Source: JAXDJH01 sp034663635
GTDB taxonomy: Bacteria > Actinomycetota > CADDZG01 > WHSQ01
Reading direction: 5' to 3'
Length of the DNA: 64,000 nucleotides
Assembly (NCBI GenBank): GCA_034663635.1
Contig: JAXDJH010000021.1
Location: 108,567-172,566, forward strand
In this document: positions 50,446 through 58,911 of the stretch, piece by piece
Layout of the letters: every line of letters starts with the position of its first letter
How positions within the stretch are numbered: position 1 is the first letter of the stretch
The notes under the pieces: model-generated
Told to the model about the DNA's origin: nothing
The model's input: the letters and a program-made list of their open reading frames with translations, nothing else
Database searches by the model: none
Program-made: the position numbers and the translations under genes

Positions 50446-50474
50446 ATAGTAGGCCGAGCCGGAGACTGAGTCAA
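50446..50474 (-). promoter_or_regulatory. Vegetative-type promoter of the SOS operon
   Basis: TTGACT (50474-50469), 17-base spacer, TACTAT (50451-50446) on the reverse strand. It is one of the best promoter matches in the window. The LexA box begins at the next base downstream. Confidence 0.8.
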
Positions 50475-50550
50475 GCGCGGACCTCTAAGTCCTTGCTAGG
50501 GCCGTCGGCGGGCTGGATACTCGCTGCGGAGGCGCCGAAAGGAGACCCGA

Positions 50551-51018
50551 GTGGACTGGTACGAATTCCTCAAGGTGATTCACGTTCTGGCGGCCGCGAC
50601 CTGGGTGGGAACGGCGATCAGCAGCCAGGTGCTGGGCATGAAGGCCGCAAAGGCCATGGCGGCTGGTGACGTGCCCACGATGATCAATTACGTCGAAGAC
50701 CAGGAGCTCCTCGGAAAGCGCCTCTATGCGCCGGCTTCGGGGATCGCCCTCATCGCCGGCATCCTGATGGTGATCGACTCATGGGAGTTCACCGACACCT
50801 GGATCATCATCGGAATCGCCATATGGGCCATCTCAACCGCCGTGGGCATCCTGTATTTCACTCCCGAGACTCCGAAGCTGCTCGCGGGTTTGCGAGAAGG
50901 CAAACAAGGCGATCCTGCGTTTCAAGCTGCCGTGAAGAAGATCACGCTCGTGTCACGCATCGACACGTTGTTGCTCATCGCGGTCGTCGCGGACATGGTG
51001 ATCAAGCCCGGCGCTTAG
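50551..51018 (+). CDS. DUF2269-type membrane protein
   Basis: A 155-residue protein with four membrane spans and the family start WYEFLKVIHVLAAATWVGTAI; further LLGKRLYAPASGIALIAGILMV and IDTLLLIAVVADMVIKPG. The conserved His in the first helix (KVIHVL) resembles that of CopD/cytochrome b561-like proteins, but binding of haem or copper is not shown. GTG at 50551 follows AAAGGAGACCCGA. It ends in a 4-base convergent overlap with the threonine synthase gene. Role unknown. Confidence 0.8.
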   Translation: MDWYEFLKVIHVLAAATWVGTAISSQVLGMKAAKAMAAGDVPTMINYVEDQELLGKRLYAPASGIALIAGILMVIDSWEFTDTWIIIGIAIWAISTAVGILYFTPETPKLLAGLREGKQGDPAFQAAVKKITLVSRIDTLLLIAVVADMVIKPGA

Positions 51019-52169
51019 CTCAAAGCGTCGACGTATTTGGCGCCGGACCCCGTGTTGTAGAGAACTACCGGTCCTTCTAGCTCGCCCCGATCCGACAGAT
51101 CGAGCGCTGCCGCGAGTGTCGCGGCCCCCTCGGGACACGCGAAGACCCCCTCCTTCGACGCGAGCTCTCCGATCGCGGAACGGATCGCGTCTTCGGATAC
51201 CGCCACCATCGAGCCACCCGATGCGCGCACGTGTTCGAGCACCAGCGTTCCCTCGACGGGGGCCGGAACCCGCAGGCCCGCCGCGATGGTCATCGGATCG
51301 CCCTCCCACGAGCGCACGTCTGTCTCTCCAGATTCGAACGCGCGCACGATGGGCGCACAGTTGGCCGTCTGAACCCCCACGATCTTGGGTGCGATGCCCC
51401 CGGTCCAACCCGCAGCCCGGACCTCGTCGGCCGTTTTCGCCTCGGCGATCGCTGCCACTCCCCCGCCGACCGGCATCACTATCGTGCGCGGCATCTTCAT
51501 CGTCACTTGATCGCCCATACGGTCGAAGATCTCGAGGAACGCGGTCTTCTTGCCTTCCAATCGGTAGGGCTCGAAGAAGGTCATCGCGAGGAACGCTCCG
51601 GTCTCGTCCGCGATCTCGACCGCGCGGCGGCCCGCATCTGCGATCGACCCATCGACGAGCTCGAGGTTTCCACCCGCGACGCGGACCTCCGTTTGATTCG
51701 CGACGGGAGCCGATTCAGCCATCACGACGGTTATCTCGAGTCCGGCGCGAGCCGCGTACAGCGACCACGTGCCGCCGGCGTTTCCCGCGGTGTTCATCAC
51801 CACGCGCTTCACTCCGAGCTCGACCGCGCGCGATAGAGCAACCGACGCTCCCCTCGCCTTGAAAGTCCCTCCCGGCATCGGACCCTCGTCTTTCAGCCAA
51901 GTCTCGACACCGAGTCGCTCCGAAATCCTGGGAAGGAAGAGCAATGGCGTCTCGACCTCACCTAGCGAAACCGGATCCTCGAAGACGGGCAGGAGTTCCC
52001 GGTAGCGCCACGGACCCGGGGGCCGCTGCCTCACGCGGTCGAGCTCGAGCCCATCGAGGTCGTACCGAACCAGGAGAGCTCCACCGCATCCACAACGCTG
52101 CTGGAGCTCGTGAGCGTCGTGGACTTGGCCGCAGCGTGAACATTCGAGGTGTGACAGGTGTGAGGTCAT
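51015..52169 (-). CDS. thrC: Threonine synthase-like PLP enzyme with N-terminal zinc ribbon
   Basis: A fold type II PLP enzyme of 384 residues, converting O-phosphohomoserine to threonine if the annotation holds. N-terminal zinc ribbon (LECSRCGQVHD...QRCGCGG), then PLP-lysine in GGTFKARGASVALS, phosphate or substrate loop NTAGNAGGTWSLYAARAG, GGGVAAIAEAK for PLP phosphate, and CPEGAATLAAAL. The zinc ribbon and length fit bacterial/archaeal ThrC of the short class, but cysteate synthase-like or threonine dehydratase-like relatives share these traits. ATG 52169 has TACGTT 6 bases upstream, so it is probably leaderless; the frame open to 52358 is ignored. Confidence 0.82.
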   Translation of the reverse strand: MTSHLSHLECSRCGQVHDAHELQQRCGCGGALLVRYDLDGLELDRVRQRPPGPWRYRELLPVFEDPVSLGEVETPLLFLPRISERLGVETWLKDEGPMPGGTFKARGASVALSRAVELGVKRVVMNTAGNAGGTWSLYAARAGLEITVVMAESAPVANQTEVRVAGGNLELVDGSIADAGRRAVEIADETGAFLAMTFFEPYRLEGKKTAFLEIFDRMGDQVTMKMPRTIVMPVGGGVAAIAEAKTADEVRAAGWTGGIAPKIVGVQTANCAPIVRAFESGETDVRSWEGDPMTIAAGLRVPAPVEGTLVLEHVRASGGSMVAVSEDAIRSAIGELASKEGVFACPEGAATLAAALDLSDRGELEGPVVLYNTGSGAKYVDALS

Positions 52170-52250
52170 GAATAAAACGTAATCCCCCTTGCACAAGAAC
52201 TGGACCGGGCGGAGGTTCGAGAAGTCACTTCCCCGATCGAGGAGGACGCC

Positions 52251-52643
52251 ATGGGAGACCATCCAAATGCCGAGATAGTGCGGCGCGGCTACGAAGCCTT
52301 TGCGAAAGCCGATTTCGACACGCTTAGAGAAGTGTTCGCGGACGAGATCACGTGGCACGTTCCCGGCCGAAACTCCTTCTCGGGCTCCTATAAAGGGATG
52401 GACGAGGTTTTCGGCCTCTTCGCCAAGCTCGCTCAGGCCACAGACGGAACCTTCAAGCTCGAACTACACGACGTCGTAGCGAACGACGTTCACGCTGTTG
52501 GTCTCGCGCGGCTGACCGCTGATAAGGACGGGAAACACCTCGACTCTCAAGTCGCGAACGTGTTCCACATAGTGGACGGCAAGGCAACTGAGTGCTGGGG
52601 TCTGGCCAACGACACGGCCGCTGGAGACGAAGTTTTCGGCTAA
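52251..52643 (+). CDS. SnoaL/NTF2-like protein
   Basis: A 130-residue cone-shaped alpha+beta protein of the ketosteroid isomerase/SnoaL group: EIVRRGYEAFAKADFDTLREVFADEITWHVPGRNSFSG, ... VANVFHIVDGKATECWGLAND. Such proteins are small hydrolases, isomerases or binding proteins; no catalytic assignment is possible. The ATG at 52251 follows GAGGAGGACGCC. It diverges from the threonine synthase gene and ends exactly where the convergent DUF59 gene ends. Confidence 0.85.
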   Translation: MGDHPNAEIVRRGYEAFAKADFDTLREVFADEITWHVPGRNSFSGSYKGMDEVFGLFAKLAQATDGTFKLELHDVVANDVHAVGLARLTADKDGKHLDSQVANVFHIVDGKATECWGLANDTAAGDEVFG

Positions 52644-52961
52644 CTAGCCGACGAAACCGAGGGCCGAGCGAGCCAGGTCGGACATCTTCTCGGGGGTCCA
52701 GGGCGGATACATGACCATCTCGGTCTTGACCTCGCCTATCCCCTCGATCTCGATCGTCGCGGCGCGGATCTCCTCGTCAATCATGGGGCCGATCGGGCAG
52801 CCCATCGTCGTGAGCGTGAAGTCGACCTTGACGTTGTTGGCGTCGTCGATGGCGATTTCGTAGACGAGGCCGAGGTTCCAGATGTCGATGCCCAGCTCTG
52901 GGTCGTTGACGGTCTTCAGCGCCGCCTCGACCTGGTCCTGGATCTCCTGTTTCGTCGTCAT
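52644..52961 (-). CDS. MIP18/DUF59 family protein (Fe-S assembly or PaaD-like)
   Basis: A 105-residue single-domain DUF59 protein: VEAALKTVNDPELGIDIWNLGLVYEI and LTTMGCPIGPMIDEEI, with the conserved Cys near residue 55, and MVMYPPWTPEKMS. SufT-type homologues assist Fe-S cluster maturation. No suf genes are close, so function is by family. The ATG at 52961 is 7 bases after TACCCT, a leaderless layout. Confidence 0.9.
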   Translation of the reverse strand: MTTKQEIQDQVEAALKTVNDPELGIDIWNLGLVYEIAIDDANNVKVDFTLTTMGCPIGPMIDEEIRAATIEIEGIGEVKTEMVMYPPWTPEKMSDLARSALGFVG

Positions 52962-53003
52962 CTCACCAAGGGTAGACGCCTGGGAGGCCCGTCCTATTCC
53001 TGG

Positions 53004-53540
53004 TCAGGGCTGTCTGAGCCGCACGTGATATGTCCACGACGCATCCTGCGGGTTTCCTGACCCGTCCTGGTCCTGCCAGTAGCCGGCGGCATGTAGGTAC
53101 ATGTGACGGCCCCTGTCAGGCAGTTTGAAGACGAGCTGCCAGGCGACCACGGCACCGTTGGCGTCCTCGATCGGCTCAAGCGTGGCGTCGAGGGTCGTCG
53201 CTTCACCCTTGGGGCCGCCGTTTTCGTCGATGTGTCGCCAGTAAGCGATGGAAAGGTCGTCGGGTTGGGTTGGGCTGTTGAACCGAACCCTCGTCTCTTT
53301 CCCCGGGGTGGCTCTGACCGCTCGGGGCCAAGTGGGGATGGCGTCGATGCACTGCTGCGTGTAGGAGTCGGGCTCTGTGCCGGGAGCGATCCAGCAGTAG
53401 GTGCCGAGGATGCCCCTCTGCTCGGCCCTCTGGACGGACAGAAAGCTGCGCGGGGGCTTGTGGTCGTGGGCCCAGGCCGAAACGGTCGTGAGGATCACCA
53501 GGGCCGCGCTCAGCGCTATGGAAGATGCACGAGTCCTCAT
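53004..53540 (-). CDS. Secreted protein of unknown function, 178 aa
   Basis: Not recognised. A signal peptide (RTRASSIALSAALVILTTVSAWA) is followed by a mature domain with two cysteines (GTYCWIAPG and TQQCIDAIP) probably forming a disulfide, Pro/Trp-rich turns and a beta-sandwich look (TRVRFNSPTQPDDLSIAYW ... ATLEPIEDANGAVVAWQLVFKLPD). ATG at 53540 is fixed by AAAGGACGGGAT; the frame begins upstream at 53585, but without a ribosome site. It is 44 bases downstream of the ridA-like gene on the same strand. Confidence 0.75.
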   Translation of the reverse strand: MRTRASSIALSAALVILTTVSAWAHDHKPPRSFLSVQRAEQRGILGTYCWIAPGTEPDSYTQQCIDAIPTWPRAVRATPGKETRVRFNSPTQPDDLSIAYWRHIDENGGPKGEATTLDATLEPIEDANGAVVAWQLVFKLPDRGRHMYLHAAGYWQDQDGSGNPQDASWTYHVRLRQP

Positions 53541-53584
53541 ATCCCGTCCTTTCGACGTTTCCAGTGAGACGAGCCGGCAGGACA

Positions 53585-53971
53585 TTAGGTTCCCAGAACC
53601 GCCTCTGCCTCCACCTCAACCCACCAGCGATAGTCCAGCAGACCGGCGACGACCACCATGGTCGATGCCGGTCGGACCGCTCCGAATATCTCGCCGTGAA
53701 CCCGCCCGACGGCGTCGGCGATCGAGACGTCGGTGATGAACATCCTGGTTCGAACGACGTCGTGCAGTCCTGCCCCTGCTTGCTGTAGAGCATCGAGCAC
53801 GATCTCGAAGCAGCGCCTCGTCTGCGCCGCCGGGTCGGGATCGCAACTTCCGTCCGGCCATACCGGAGCCGTTCCCGAGACGAGCACGCGATCGCCGACC
53901 ACAACCGCGCGGCTGAAACCGATCGTCGCCTCGAACGGCGACCCCGACGAGATCTTTCGTCGCTCAGACAT
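53585..53971 (-). CDS. RidA/YjgF family protein
   Basis: A 128-residue Rid-family protein: FSRAVVVGDRVLVSGTAPV and AQTRRCFEIVLDALQQAGAGLHDVVRTRMFITDV, with Arg in the VRTRMFITD segment that in RidA binds the imine carboxylate, then VRPASTMVVVAGLLDYRWWVEVEAEAV. RidA-type members hydrolyse reactive enamines/imines. It overlaps the amidohydrolase stop by 8 bases, so the two are co-translated and may serve one catabolic pathway. Confidence 0.9.
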   Translation of the reverse strand: MSERRKISSGSPFEATIGFSRAVVVGDRVLVSGTAPVWPDGSCDPDPAAQTRRCFEIVLDALQQAGAGLHDVVRTRMFITDVSIADAVGRVHGEIFGAVRPASTMVVVAGLLDYRWWVEVEAEAVLGT

Positions 53972-54809
53972 CCAAGCCGAGAAGCCGGGCAGCGTTGTTC
54001 TTCAACACGTTCTCGGCCTTGTCGCCGAGCTCCATCTCGTCGAACTCATCGAGGATCTTGCCGGGATCGAGCATCGGATAGTCGCTCCCCCACACGAAGC
54101 GGTCGTTAAGTCGCCCGCGACAATCGCGTTTGACCTCGGGCGGGATGTACTTCGGGCGCCACCCGGAGAGGTCCACCCAAACGTTGGTCTTGTGCATCGC
54201 GCTGGCGAGCACTTCGAGATGCCATGGGTAACCGAAGTGAGCCATCACAACAGTCAGTCCCGGATGCCGAGCCGCGACGGTGTCCATCAACATCGGACGG
54301 CCGAAGTCGTAAGCGATGCCTGACCCGCCCGGCACCCCGGCTCCCAGCCCCGTTTGGCCAACATGCACGACGATGGGAAGTGAGTGCTCCTCGCACTTGT
54401 CCCAGAGCGGATCGAATTTCGGATCGTCGGGATAGAAGGCCTGAACTTGCGGATGGATCTTGAGGCCGCGCATCCCTAGCTCGACGACGGCTCGATCCAG
54501 CTCCTCGACCGCGTCCGGCTTGTGCGGGTCGACACCGGCGAATCCGATGAACTGCTCGGGGAATGCATTGCAGATCTCAGCGACACGATCGTTAGTCAGT
54601 GGAGGGAGTCCGGTCGCGGTCTCCGCGTCCCACCCGAGTAGCACCCCGAGCAGGTCCCAGTTCTTGTACTCCTCCGCCATCTCCTCCGCGGTCCGAACGC
54701 GGACCTCGGTGCGGAAGTACCTTGCAGTGGCCTCCAGCATCGGGCCGATCGAGCCCTGCAACCATTCGGCCGTCGAAGCATGGACGTGAAAATCGATGGC
54801 TCTCGGCAA
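53964..54809 (-). CDS. Amidohydrolase-2 family metal-dependent hydrolase
   Basis: A TIM-barrel hydrolase or decarboxylase of the ACMSD-like group, 281 residues: metal-binding DFHVHA at the N-terminus, GLKIHPQVQAFYPDDP, LPIVVHVGQTG, VVMAHFGYPWHLEVLA and FVWGSDYPMLDP (last Asp). The start is TTG at 54809, fixed by AGGAGG 5 bases upstream. It overlaps the downstream ridA-like gene by 8 bases. Substrates of the family range from aromatic acids to lactones, and none can be named here. Confidence 0.88.
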   Translation of the reverse strand: MPRAIDFHVHASTAEWLQGSIGPMLEATARYFRTEVRVRTAEEMAEEYKNWDLLGVLLGWDAETATGLPPLTNDRVAEICNAFPEQFIGFAGVDPHKPDAVEELDRAVVELGMRGLKIHPQVQAFYPDDPKFDPLWDKCEEHSLPIVVHVGQTGLGAGVPGGSGIAYDFGRPMLMDTVAARHPGLTVVMAHFGYPWHLEVLASAMHKTNVWVDLSGWRPKYIPPEVKRDCRGRLNDRFVWGSDYPMLDPGKILDEFDEMELGDKAENVLKNNAARLLGLDV

Positions 54810-54817
54810 CGGACCTC

Positions 54818-55858
54818 CTAGAGGAAGAAGAAAGAGACGGCCATGATTGCGTACGCGGCCAGCAGCTGAACACCTTCAAGCCAGTTCGATCGCCCATCTA
54901 GGGCGATGAAACCGAGGATCGCACTCGAGAAACCGACCGCCGCGATCTCGAATCCCGAGAAGATGAAATCCATCGGATGGCCGACGATCAGCGAGAGGAA
55001 CACGAGCATCGGGGCCACGAACAGGGCGATCTGAGTCGACGACCCGATCGCGATCTCGATAGAGACGTCCATCTTGTTCTTCACGGCAAGCAGGATTGCG
55101 GACGAGTGCTCGGCGGCGTTGCCGACGATCGGGACAACGATGAGACCGACGAATAGCTTCGAGATCCCAAGTTTCTCGACGGTCGGCTCCAGCGCCCCGA
55201 CGAGGAACTCACTCATCAGCGCCACCAGAACGGTGGCTCCTGCGAGCAGGCCGACAGCGCGCTTCGCCGTCCACTTCGCGGTTCCATGGTCGAAGTCGGA
55301 GCGGAAGAAGTTCTTATGAGTCTTCAACGAGAAGAAGAGGCTCAACGCGTAGACCGATATCAGGATGATCGCGACGCCGACCGAAACTGCCTCCGTCCGA
55401 AAGTTCGTCGCTTCGGGCGAAAGAGCGAACAGCGCCGGCATGAGTAGACCGACCACCGCGATCACCAACGAGGCGGAGTGCAGGCCCGCCGAGGCGCGGT
55501 TGAATTGTTGTTCCTCGTGCTTCCATCCTCCGGCGAGGAATGCTGCGCCGAGCACGAGCAGGATGTTGCCGATGATCGACCCGGTGATCGATGCCTTCAC
55601 AACGCCGAGCTGATTGTCCAGGATCAGGAAGAAAGCGATGATGAGCTCGGTGACGTTGCCGAACGTCGCGTTCAGCAACCCGCCCTTCTGTGGTCCCACC
55701 CGGGCAGCGAGGTCCTCTGTCGCGTGACCGATCACTCCCGCGAGCGGCAGGATCGCGAGCGACGAGATGACGAAGATCGCTACCGGTTCCGCACGTATCA
55801 GCTCGAGCACCAAGGCTATCGGCACGAAAACGAGCAACCACTCGAGCTTGGGTTTCAC
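54818..55858 (-). CDS. Ca2+/H+ antiporter (CaCA family)
   Basis: A 346-residue integral membrane antiporter with 11 spans. The two inverted repeats each hold a conserved acidic motif: GLLNATFGNVTELIIAFF and IVGNAAEHSSAILLAVKNK, the pair of glutamates expected to bind Ca2+. Exports Ca2+ in exchange for protons by family knowledge. The start is GTG at 55858. Its end lies 8 bases before the amidohydrolase start and it begins 10 bases after thiE, so the run thiE-cax-amidohydrolase-ridA may be one transcript. Confidence 0.92.
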   Translation of the reverse strand: MKPKLEWLLVFVPIALVLELIRAEPVAIFVISSLAILPLAGVIGHATEDLAARVGPQKGGLLNATFGNVTELIIAFFLILDNQLGVVKASITGSIIGNILLVLGAAFLAGGWKHEEQQFNRASAGLHSASLVIAVVGLLMPALFALSPEATNFRTEAVSVGVAIILISVYALSLFFSLKTHKNFFRSDFDHGTAKWTAKRAVGLLAGATVLVALMSEFLVGALEPTVEKLGISKLFVGLIVVPIVGNAAEHSSAILLAVKNKMDVSIEIAIGSSTQIALFVAPMLVFLSLIVGHPMDFIFSGFEIAAVGFSSAILGFIALDGRSNWLEGVQLLAAYAIMAVSFFFL

Positions 55859-55868
55859 GGGCCGGAGA

Positions 55869-56507
55869 CTAACCAGATGCCGACAGCAGCATTTCCTTCA
55901 GCTCCGCCGCGACCGAGATCGGGTCTGGCGCCTCGGTTATCGCACGGACCACGACCACTCGGCGGCCCCCAGCCTCCAGCACGGCTGGAATCGTGGACCG
56001 GTTCATCCCCCCAGTGACGAACCAGGGCACAGCGGTGATGGTTCGGGCGGCGTGACGAACCAGGTCCAAGCCCGTACCTGCTCGGCCCGGTTTCGTGGGG
56101 GTCGCGTTGACCGGCCCCACTGCGATGTAGTCGAGGGCGGGGCCCAACCCGACGGCGGAGTCGATCTCCTCTGGTGCGTGCGTCGACAACCCGACCAGCC
56201 GATCCGGGCACAATCGACGGACCCACTCGACCGGCATGTCGTTCTGCCCCACATGCACGCCCGTCGCGCCAACTGCTAGAGCGATATCCGGACGATCGTT
56301 GATCACGAAGGGGATGCCTGCCTCGACACAGACGGCGAGGATCGGCTCCGCCGCGCGGATGACGTCGCCGGCTTCCATCTCCTTCTCTCGCAACTGGACG
56401 ATGTCGACTCCTGCCTCCGCCAGCTCAGGGATCAGCTCGGCTAAGAGCCCGGCATTCAGACGGTGAGGGCTTACGAGATAGAGATAGGTGTCGCCGAGGT
56501 CCGTCAA
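55869..56507 (-). CDS. thiE: Thiamine-phosphate synthase
   Basis: ThiE couples HMP-PP and thiazole phosphate to thiamine phosphate. The 212-residue TIM barrel shows VDIVQLREKEMEAGDV, FVINDRPDIALAVGATGVHVGQNDMP, LVGLSTHAPEEIDSAV, YIAVGPVNATPTKPG and WFVTGGMN, all at family positions. The start is TTG at 56507, which shares TTGA with the stop of the upstream membrane gene; the longer open frame to 56693 is a shadow. No other thi genes are in the window. Confidence 0.93.
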   Translation of the reverse strand: MTDLGDTYLYLVSPHRLNAGLLAELIPELAEAGVDIVQLREKEMEAGDVIRAAEPILAVCVEAGIPFVINDRPDIALAVGATGVHVGQNDMPVEWVRRLCPDRLVGLSTHAPEEIDSAVGLGPALDYIAVGPVNATPTKPGRAGTGLDLVRHAARTITAVPWFVTGGMNRSTIPAVLEAGGRRVVVVRAITEAPDPISVAAELKEMLLSASG

Positions 56508-56941
56508 AGCGCGATGACCGCGGGCCCACCGTCGCCCGGCTCGTCGTCTCGCCACGGCTGGTCGGGGTCCTCGCCGACCGACTCCTCGTACTCCCGCATG
56601 CGCTGCCCGATTGCGCCCATCGCAGCCGGGACACGAAAGAGCGCCAGTGTTACGAACGCGTAAGGCAATACATCGATGACCACCTCTTGCCACCTCTTGT
56701 CGAGGAGACTCGAAGACGCGACCCAGGCGATCATCAGGCAGATCAGGATCTCGGCCAGCCGTTTCGGTGACTTTCGATTCGACTCAGACTCGAACCGCTC
56801 GCGCATCAAGCGCACGGCGAGGCGGCCGCGCACGCGGCGGAGACGCCTCCAGGTTTCACGCGTCGGGTAGAAGCGCCTCAGACTCTCCACGAACCCGAGA
56901 GCCAGCACCGCGACGACGGCCGCGATCGCACCACTTGCCAT
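56504..56941 (-). CDS. Membrane protein of unknown function, 145 aa
   Basis: Not recognised. One N-terminal span (GAIAAVVAVLALGFVESL), a basic cytoplasmic segment (RRLRRVRGRLAVRLMRERFESESNRKS), two further spans (ILICLMIAWVASSSLL; VLPYAFVTLALFRVPAAMG) and an acidic C-terminus. ATG at 56941 has TACGCT 6 bases upstream (leaderless) and also AGGGG. It is translationally coupled to thiE through TTGA, which could hint at a linked role, but no thiamine-related motif is present. Confidence 0.75.
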   Translation of the reverse strand: MASGAIAAVVAVLALGFVESLRRFYPTRETWRRLRRVRGRLAVRLMRERFESESNRKSPKRLAEILICLMIAWVASSSLLDKRWQEVVIDVLPYAFVTLALFRVPAAMGAIGQRMREYEESVGEDPDQPWRDDEPGDGGPAVIAL

Positions 56942-56971
56942 GCCCCTAGCGTAAGCGGGGGGCCGAGCCTC

Positions 56972-58792
56972 TTAGGGCAGTTTCGCCGACGCTGCCGCCT
57001 TCGGCAGCGAGATCGATACTCCCGAGATCGCGATGGTCCCCACGGCATTGGGGTTGCCGAATGCAGGCGCATCGTTCGCGGTGAACTCAAGCTTCATCTT
57101 GTGGCCCGGAGCGAACGTCCAGCCGTTGCCAAAGAGCTCGAAATCGATCTGGGCCTGGGCTTCTTCGCCGCCGAGTCGGAAGACTCCCCTGTCGACGAGG
57201 GTTTGGGTACCGGCTTCCGGATCAACGTCCCAGAGGCGCGCGGAGATGTACATGTTCGGAGCGGTCGGATCTGCATCGAGCCGCACGTCCGACATGCCGA
57301 TCATCGTGTAACCGTCGGGGAAATCCATTTCAGCGGCGAGATTGCCTTCGGCCACCGCGGTGTCGGTGGTGCGGCAAGTGTTGCGCGGCTCGTTGATCGG
57401 GTCGATCAGCGAAGCGTGCGGATCCGAACTCTCGGTCGAGATGTCTCCTGCAAGATCGAAGCTGAAATCGTCGCGAGCTTCCTGCAGACCACTCCAGGTC
57501 GTCGCCTTGTAAAGATCCCCGATGTCATCGGTCCCACAGAGGGTGATCCGCGCTTCGAACCTCTTGGCCGGGTCGGCTCCCTTGCCTTTCAGGTAGTAGT
57601 CCAACCATGCAGTGACTCGATTGAAGATGAAGAGCGTCTCGGCATCCTTGTTCTGACTCATGGGATGACCCCAGTCGCCGAAATACGCGCTGAACTTGAA
57701 CGCGGGGTCGCTCACATATCGGTTGTACATGCGCAATGGCTGCTGTGCGTTGAACAGGATGTCGGTGAACCCCTGGACGGCGAACGTCGGCGTGAAGAAG
57801 GAGCCCTTCTTGTCCAGGTAGTAGGCGGAGTGATTGGTGAGGAGCTTGTGCACTGCGTCGAGGGAGACCTCGTCGTCGAAAGGCTCGCCGGCGTTGAACC
57901 GCGCATACCAGGCGTTGAGGAAACCCGGGAGCTTGAAGTCAGACGAGGTTATCTGCGCCAGCGAGTAGAGCGCGCCGATGTAAGAGGTCTTCGGAACCCC
58001 GACGCGTTCGGCCTGCCTCTCGGCGATCGCGGTGCTCTGAACGGCGTCGTCCCGTGCCCCTCCATTCGGAAGCAGCGCGTCGACAAGGTCGGTCCATCCG
58101 ATGATCGGAACGGCAGCGGCGAGCTTGACCGCGGTTCCCGCGGGCGTCTTCCACGTGTTCTTCCGAGTGAGGAGCCACGTCTGTCCACCGCCGAGCGAAA
58201 CCCCAGCGACGCCGATCTTCTTCGAGTCGATGGTCGCCTCGGTGGTGAGCAGTGTGTCATCGACGAGTCCCGAGATCAGCTGTTGGGTGTCCTTGACGTC
58301 GTAAGCCTGATTGACGATCTGCGGCCTGCAAGCGGGGCTTGGGTCGTAGAGGTCTAGGTTGCCGTCGATCGATTCGACCGCGGTGTCGATACAGGAGCTC
58401 CCCTTGTACCCACGTGCGGTGTGCGTGAGCACTGCGTATCCCTTGCTCGCGAACCAGAGATTGTTGAAGTGAGTCGAGCCACCATCCCCTTGGATCGTGT
58501 CGGACTCGAAGCTCAGCTTCGAACCACCGAGACCATGGAGCAAGACGACTAGGGGGAACGGGCCGTCACCGCGCGCGGGCAAGGTCACGTCTGCGTCCAG
58601 GAGGACGGTCCTATCCTTCGAGGTGATGCTGCCCACGCAGAAGCGGAACGCCTTACCGCTCTTAGTCACCTTCTCGCACCGGAGCGGCGCCTTCTTGGTA
58701 ACGCGCGGCAGAGCCTTCGCTCCAACGTGTGACGAAGCGAAGCCTGCTCCGATGACAACAGCAGTAAGTACAAGAGCCAAGGATCTGCGCAT
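56972..58792 (-). CDS. Secreted CocE/NonD-type alpha/beta hydrolase
   Basis: A 606-residue exported hydrolase of the X-Pro dipeptidyl peptidase/cocaine esterase class. Signal peptide RRSLALVLTAVVIGAGFASSHVGA; the hydrolase core has VLLHGLGGSK, VLTHTARGYKGSS, the nucleophile GVSLGGGQTW, Asp in GFTDILFN and His in GDWGHPM. The C-terminal 200 residues form the usual jelly-roll domain (MYISARLWDVDPEAGTQTLVDRGVFRL). ATG 58792 is preferred over the adjacent TTG 58795. It follows a secreted-protein gene and its terminator. Peptidase versus esterase activity cannot be told. Confidence 0.87.
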   Translation of the reverse strand: MRRSLALVLTAVVIGAGFASSHVGAKALPRVTKKAPLRCEKVTKSGKAFRFCVGSITSKDRTVLLDADVTLPARGDGPFPLVVLLHGLGGSKLSFESDTIQGDGGSTHFNNLWFASKGYAVLTHTARGYKGSSCIDTAVESIDGNLDLYDPSPACRPQIVNQAYDVKDTQQLISGLVDDTLLTTEATIDSKKIGVAGVSLGGGQTWLLTRKNTWKTPAGTAVKLAAAVPIIGWTDLVDALLPNGGARDDAVQSTAIAERQAERVGVPKTSYIGALYSLAQITSSDFKLPGFLNAWYARFNAGEPFDDEVSLDAVHKLLTNHSAYYLDKKGSFFTPTFAVQGFTDILFNAQQPLRMYNRYVSDPAFKFSAYFGDWGHPMSQNKDAETLFIFNRVTAWLDYYLKGKGADPAKRFEARITLCGTDDIGDLYKATTWSGLQEARDDFSFDLAGDISTESSDPHASLIDPINEPRNTCRTTDTAVAEGNLAAEMDFPDGYTMIGMSDVRLDADPTAPNMYISARLWDVDPEAGTQTLVDRGVFRLGGEEAQAQIDFELFGNGWTFAPGHKMKLEFTANDAPAFGNPNAVGTIAISGVSISLPKAAASAKLP

Positions 58793-58814
58793 CAAGTGAT
58801 AGCCCCCTCATTGC

Positions 58815-58851
58815 GGCAAAAGAAAAAGAGGGGCGGGTTCCCGCCCCTCTT
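58815..58851 (-). terminator. Rho-independent terminator after the 172-aa secreted-protein gene
   Basis: Arms AAGAGGGGCGGG (58826-58837) and CCCGCCCCTCTT (58840-58851) are fully complementary; reading the reverse strand, TTTTTCTTTTGCC follows. It lies 60 bases after the stop of that gene and just before the CocE-like gene. Confidence 0.85.
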
Positions 58852-58911
58852 CTCAAGCTATCTGGCGCTACCGCTTACTAGTAGCGGGTTGCGTGAAATG
58901 CGTAGAAGTGA

